Below are positions 62,120-64,000 of a DNA stretch of 64,000 nucleotides, one piece after another. The notes under the pieces were generated by a model. That model saw only the letters and a program-made list of their open reading frames with translations. It searched no databases and was not told where the DNA came from. The DNA lies in NCBI GenBank assembly GCA_014239555.1, contig JAAZYR010000010.1, forward strand, positions 62,001-126,000, given 5' to 3'. The translations under genes and the position numbers were made by a program. How positions within the stretch are numbered: the stretch's first letter is position 1; each line of letters starts with the position of its first letter. The DNA comes from Acidimicrobiales bacterium. Its GTDB lineage: Bacteria; Actinomycetota; Acidimicrobiia; Acidimicrobiales; Poriferisodalaceae.

Positions 62120-62962
62120 TCAAAGTAACTCTGTGTAGGAATCGAGAAGCGGTAACACTGTGTCGGCACCGGCTGGCGGGACCCACAGCACTGCTCTACT
62201 TGCTCCCGCAGCTTCGAGACTTTCCAAAACTTCTGGTTTACCAGGAGTTCCAAACTGACCGAATTCCAGAGTCGAAGGGTCTCTCCCAGCGTCTTCTGCG
62301 GCTTGGCGAACTTCGTCGATTGCGCCTGTGAGGTCATGGCGTCCCGCAATTGGCATCCACCCATCGCAGAATTCGACAATGTCTTTGATGGTCTTAGGTC
62401 CGGCAGCTCCGCCCAACAGAACCTTAGGGCCACCTTCCTGAACTGGTTTCGGCCATGACCAACTTGAGTCGAAATTTACGTGGTCGCCACTGAATTCGGC
62501 TTCATCGTTTGCCCAAATCTCACGGCACGCCAACATGTTTTCTCTGGTTATTGCGCGACGTTCGTTGTACTTCACTCCGTGGTTAGCCATCTCTTCTTTA
62601 TTCCAGCCATACCCAATGCCGAGGATAAATCGGCCATTTGAAATCATGTCAAGGGAGGCACATTCTTTGGCTAGCCAGAGTGGGTCTCGCTGAGCGACCA
62701 ACGTTATTCCTGTCCCCAACATCAGATTTTCGGTGACGGCCGCTGCGGCTGCCAATCCCACGAATTGGTCGTGTGTCCGCCAATATTCTTCTGGCAATGG
62801 GGGAGCGCCCTCTCGCCCGCCCCATGGAGTGACGCGGCTAGTGGGAATGTGGCTGTGTTCAGGGAACCACAGCGATTCGAATCCACGGTCCTCGACTTCT
62901 TTGGCTAATTGCACCGGCTGAATTGCTTTGTCGGTGGGAAATATTGCAATCCCTAATTTCAT
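62120..62962 (-). CDS. LLM-class (F420-type) oxidoreductase
   Basis: A 280-aa luciferase-like protein: LGIAIFPTDKAIQPVQLAKEVEDRGFESLWFPEHSHIP, VGLAAAAAVTENLMLGTGITLVAQRDPLWLAKECASLDMISNGRFILGIGYGWNKEE, and KVLLGGAAGPKTIKDI. GAGGGGGAT precedes ATG 62962; the frame before that is unlike the family. It belongs to the actinobacterial F420-type subgroup. It lies upstream of the Nudix gene on the same strand (28 bp to 62091) and probably shares its transcript. Confidence 0.88.
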   Translation of the reverse strand: MKLGIAIFPTDKAIQPVQLAKEVEDRGFESLWFPEHSHIPTSRVTPWGGREGAPPLPEEYWRTHDQFVGLAAAAAVTENLMLGTGITLVAQRDPLWLAKECASLDMISNGRFILGIGYGWNKEEMANHGVKYNERRAITRENMLACREIWANDEAEFSGDHVNFDSSWSWPKPVQEGGPKVLLGGAAGPKTIKDIVEFCDGWMPIAGRHDLTGAIDEVRQAAEDAGRDPSTLEFGQFGTPGKPEVLESLEAAGASRAVLWVPPAGADTVLPLLDSYTELL

Positions 62963-63120
62963 CGAAGAATCCCCCTCGAATTGTCTGTACCTATCTGCAC
63001 AAGCTAACCGGGAAGTTAGATAGTTAGACAAGTCGACCCGAGAGATGTCACCTCTTTGGGATTTGAAGTGGCACACTTCGGATTGGGTCTAGAGGTGGAC
63101 CCAGTGACGGGGAGACAAAC

Positions 63121-63312
63121 GTGCAGGTCATATTGGAAGTTGACAAGTGCATCGGGAGTGGATCCTGTGAGATGCTCGCTCCTGAAGTGTTCCGAGTTGG
63201 CGAAAGCGGCTTGGCAGAATTACTTGACGCGAGTCCCGGAAGTGACATGGAGTCACAATGCAGGGCAGCCGAAGAAAGTTGCCCGACACAGGCAATACAG
63301 ATTGAAGTTTGA
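63121..63312 (+). CDS. Small ferredoxin (3Fe-4S/4Fe-4S type)
   Basis: A 63-aa ferredoxin from GTG 63121, with GGGGAG 6 nt upstream: VDKCIGSGSCEMLAPEVFRV, then CRAAEESCPTQAIQIE. Cysteines at 10, 16, 47 and 54 surround the cluster. It is shorter than that at 19305 and is the usual minimal single-cluster form in actinobacteria, often the partner of cytochrome P450s or other oxygenases. Divergent from the LLM oxidoreductase, which may be its partner. Confidence 0.87.
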   Translation: MQVILEVDKCIGSGSCEMLAPEVFRVGESGLAELLDASPGSDMESQCRAAEESCPTQAIQIEV

Positions 63313-63371
63313 TTTAGTCCAGTTGTGACCGGACACTCTGCTGTTCGTGGTCGGTAGCCTAAGGCGACCTT

Positions 63372-63448
63372 CGGGAAGTGGCGCAGCTTGGTAGCGCACC
63401 TGCTTTGGGAGCAGGGGGTCGCAGGTTCAAATCCTGTCTTCCCGACCA
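63372..63448 (+). tRNA. tRNA-Pro (TGG)
   Basis: Acceptor CGGGAAG/CTTCCCG, anticodon loop TTTGGGA (anticodon TGG), T-arm GCAGG-TTCAAAT-CCTGT, discriminator A and an encoded CCA at 63446-63448. Confidence 0.93.
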
Positions 63449-63450
63449 CA

Positions 63451-63484
63451 GCAAACCCCCTGAGATTGCGGTGTGGGGGTTTGC
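63451..63484 (+). terminator. Hairpin directly after tRNA-Pro
   Basis: A perfect 10-bp stem GCAAACCCCC / GGGGGTTTGC, with a 14-nt loop, lies 2 bp after the tRNA CCA. It is probably the tRNA terminator, although no T-run follows. A CCA-flanking inverted repeat at a tRNA end is also a common site for integrases. Confidence 0.55.
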
Positions 63485-63908
63485 CACTGCGGGGGACTGT
63501 TTGAGCCTGCTCGCCAGTTGCTCGCCAGATTGACCTCGATTCCCCTTTTCTTCTGTTCTGTGGCGCTTCTGATGTTACGACTGTCCGAAGGACTTTTGTG
63601 CGACGTTGGAAACGGTCCGCTGACAGGTCGGGCAACCCTTCAAATAAGAAGACGCATACATGGCCATCTATTTTTGGGCAGAACTATCCCAATTAAGACA
63701 GCTTCACTGAGTGCTTTAAGAAATATCGCATACAGCTTCTAGTGCATGTATGCGTTGGGGTGGTGGTGCTCACACACCAACACCCCAAGTACCTAGTAAG
63801 TACCTAGTACCAACTCCTTTTTCCCTAGAACAGGGTGTCCCACTTTAGCAAAACCCCAGGTCAGAGCGTGTTTTTGCATTTGACCCTATTTGCACTCCAA
63901 AATGTGTA
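63485..63908. other. Gene-poor, repeat-rich segment after tRNA-Pro
   Basis: About 420 bp with no convincing gene. It contains a 10-bp direct repeat TGCTCGCCAG (63508-63517 and 63519-63528). It also has a strong imperfect inverted repeat TTGGGGTG...CACCCCAA (63755-63788), and then a perfect 11-bp tandem AAGTACCTAGT x2 (63787-63808). Frames on both strands here look like chance. The combination suggests an island edge or a repeat-type control region, but no integrase is seen. Confidence 0.5.
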
Positions 63909-64000
63909 ATGGCCGCACTTCCTGATTCTGTCGAGCTGAAGGAGCGCCGAAACGCGGCTTTCGGTGCTTTAGGAGGTGCTTTAGGGATTAGTGGGGCGAA
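63909..64000 (+). CDS. Possible start of a gene running off the right edge
   Basis: A frame from ATG 63909 reads MAALPDSVELKERRNAAFG and continues to the end (about 30 residues). There is no ribosome site. Too short to assign a family; it could be the N-terminus of a larger protein beyond the window. Confidence 0.3.
   Translation, partial: MAALPDSVELKERRNAAFGALGGALGISGA

Noticed and set aside
63048-63635. A 195-aa minus-strand frame across ferredoxin and tRNA-Pro
   Set aside because: Its middle (GFEPATPCSQSRCATKLRH) is the known antisense translation of a tRNA gene; the rest opposes the real ferredoxin.
63473-63742. An 89-aa plus-strand frame after tRNA-Pro
   Set aside because: No ribosome site, no family resemblance, and a low-complexity, Cys/Leu-biased composition.
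1-64000. TGA as a sense (Trp) codon genome-wide
   Set aside because: TGA terminates many intact genes here and Trp is encoded by TGG throughout.
1-64000. CRISPR arrays, insertion sequences or phage genes
   Set aside because: No repeat-spacer pattern, transposase or phage structural gene was recognised.

Overview
The window looks like a chromosomal stretch of a free-living, probably marine, aerobic actinobacterium, most likely of the class Acidimicrobiia. This is an inference from gene content, not from a marker gene. Supporting signs are moderate GC, many GTG starts, two F420-type LLM oxidoreductases, small 3Fe-4S/4Fe-4S ferredoxins, a DUF35 protein paired with an SCP-x-type thiolase, several CaiB-type CoA transferases and short-chain dehydrogenases, and no phage or IS genes. 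Coding density is high. Both strands are used in short blocks of 2-5 genes, often with stop/start overlaps.

Layout. 1-8.6 kb: a partial lipoprotein and rpe, a TrmA/RumA-type methyltransferase, a thiolase, a polytopic membrane protein, an orphan form-II CoxL-like molybdoenzyme, an alpha/beta hydrolase and a YbaK-type deacylase. 8.6-16.3 kb: a fused hydantoinase A/B (5-oxoprolinase type) divergent from a class III aminotransferase, amidase and TesB thioesterase. 16.3-21.8 kb: two hydrolases around a CoA transferase, a ferredoxin, a GYD protein, and a poorly coding patch holding a 50-aa membrane protein, a partial copy of the ferredoxin 3' end and an alpha/beta-hydrolase remnant. 21.8-29.1 kb: an MttB-family methyltransferase with two dimethylglycine/sarcosine-dehydrogenase-like flavoproteins and an EamA transporter, which points to methylated-amine (betaine-type) catabolism. 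29.2-42.4 kb: SDRs, an amidase, a tandem-fused CoA transferase, an LLM enzyme, an isopenicillin-N-synthase-like oxygenase, a flavin amine oxidase-like protein, a quinone reductase, a GlcD-like oxidase and an asparaginase. 42.4-50.7 kb: an acyl-CoA ligase, a peroxiredoxin, an Lrp regulator divergent from alanine dehydrogenase, a DUF35/thiolase pair and kynureninase. 50.7-64 kb: a large lipoprotein, a VOC enzyme, an RraA/RidA pair, four tRNAs (Lys, His, Arg, Pro), a TPP riboswitch with thiB-thiP, folE, two Nudix proteins, a second LLM enzyme and a second ferredoxin. Beyond tRNA-Pro lies a repeat-rich gene-poor segment.

The most striking finding is two genes with an in-frame TGA exactly where a redox cysteine is expected, so both are probably selenoproteins. 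The first is a BCP-type peroxiredoxin (44059-44508, TGA at 44188, peroxidatic position). The second is a glycine/sarcosine/betaine-reductase selenoprotein-B-family protein (55998-56960, TGA at 56502, a UxxC motif). The second has a near-perfect hairpin with a GUG loop about 19 nt after the TGA, as expected of a bacterial SECIS. Elsewhere TGA is an ordinary stop. No selA/B/C/D gene is visible in the window. Ordinary gene calling would truncate both proteins.

The overall picture is a heterotroph that takes up and breaks down nitrogenous and methylated compounds, amides and acyl-CoA-activated acids.
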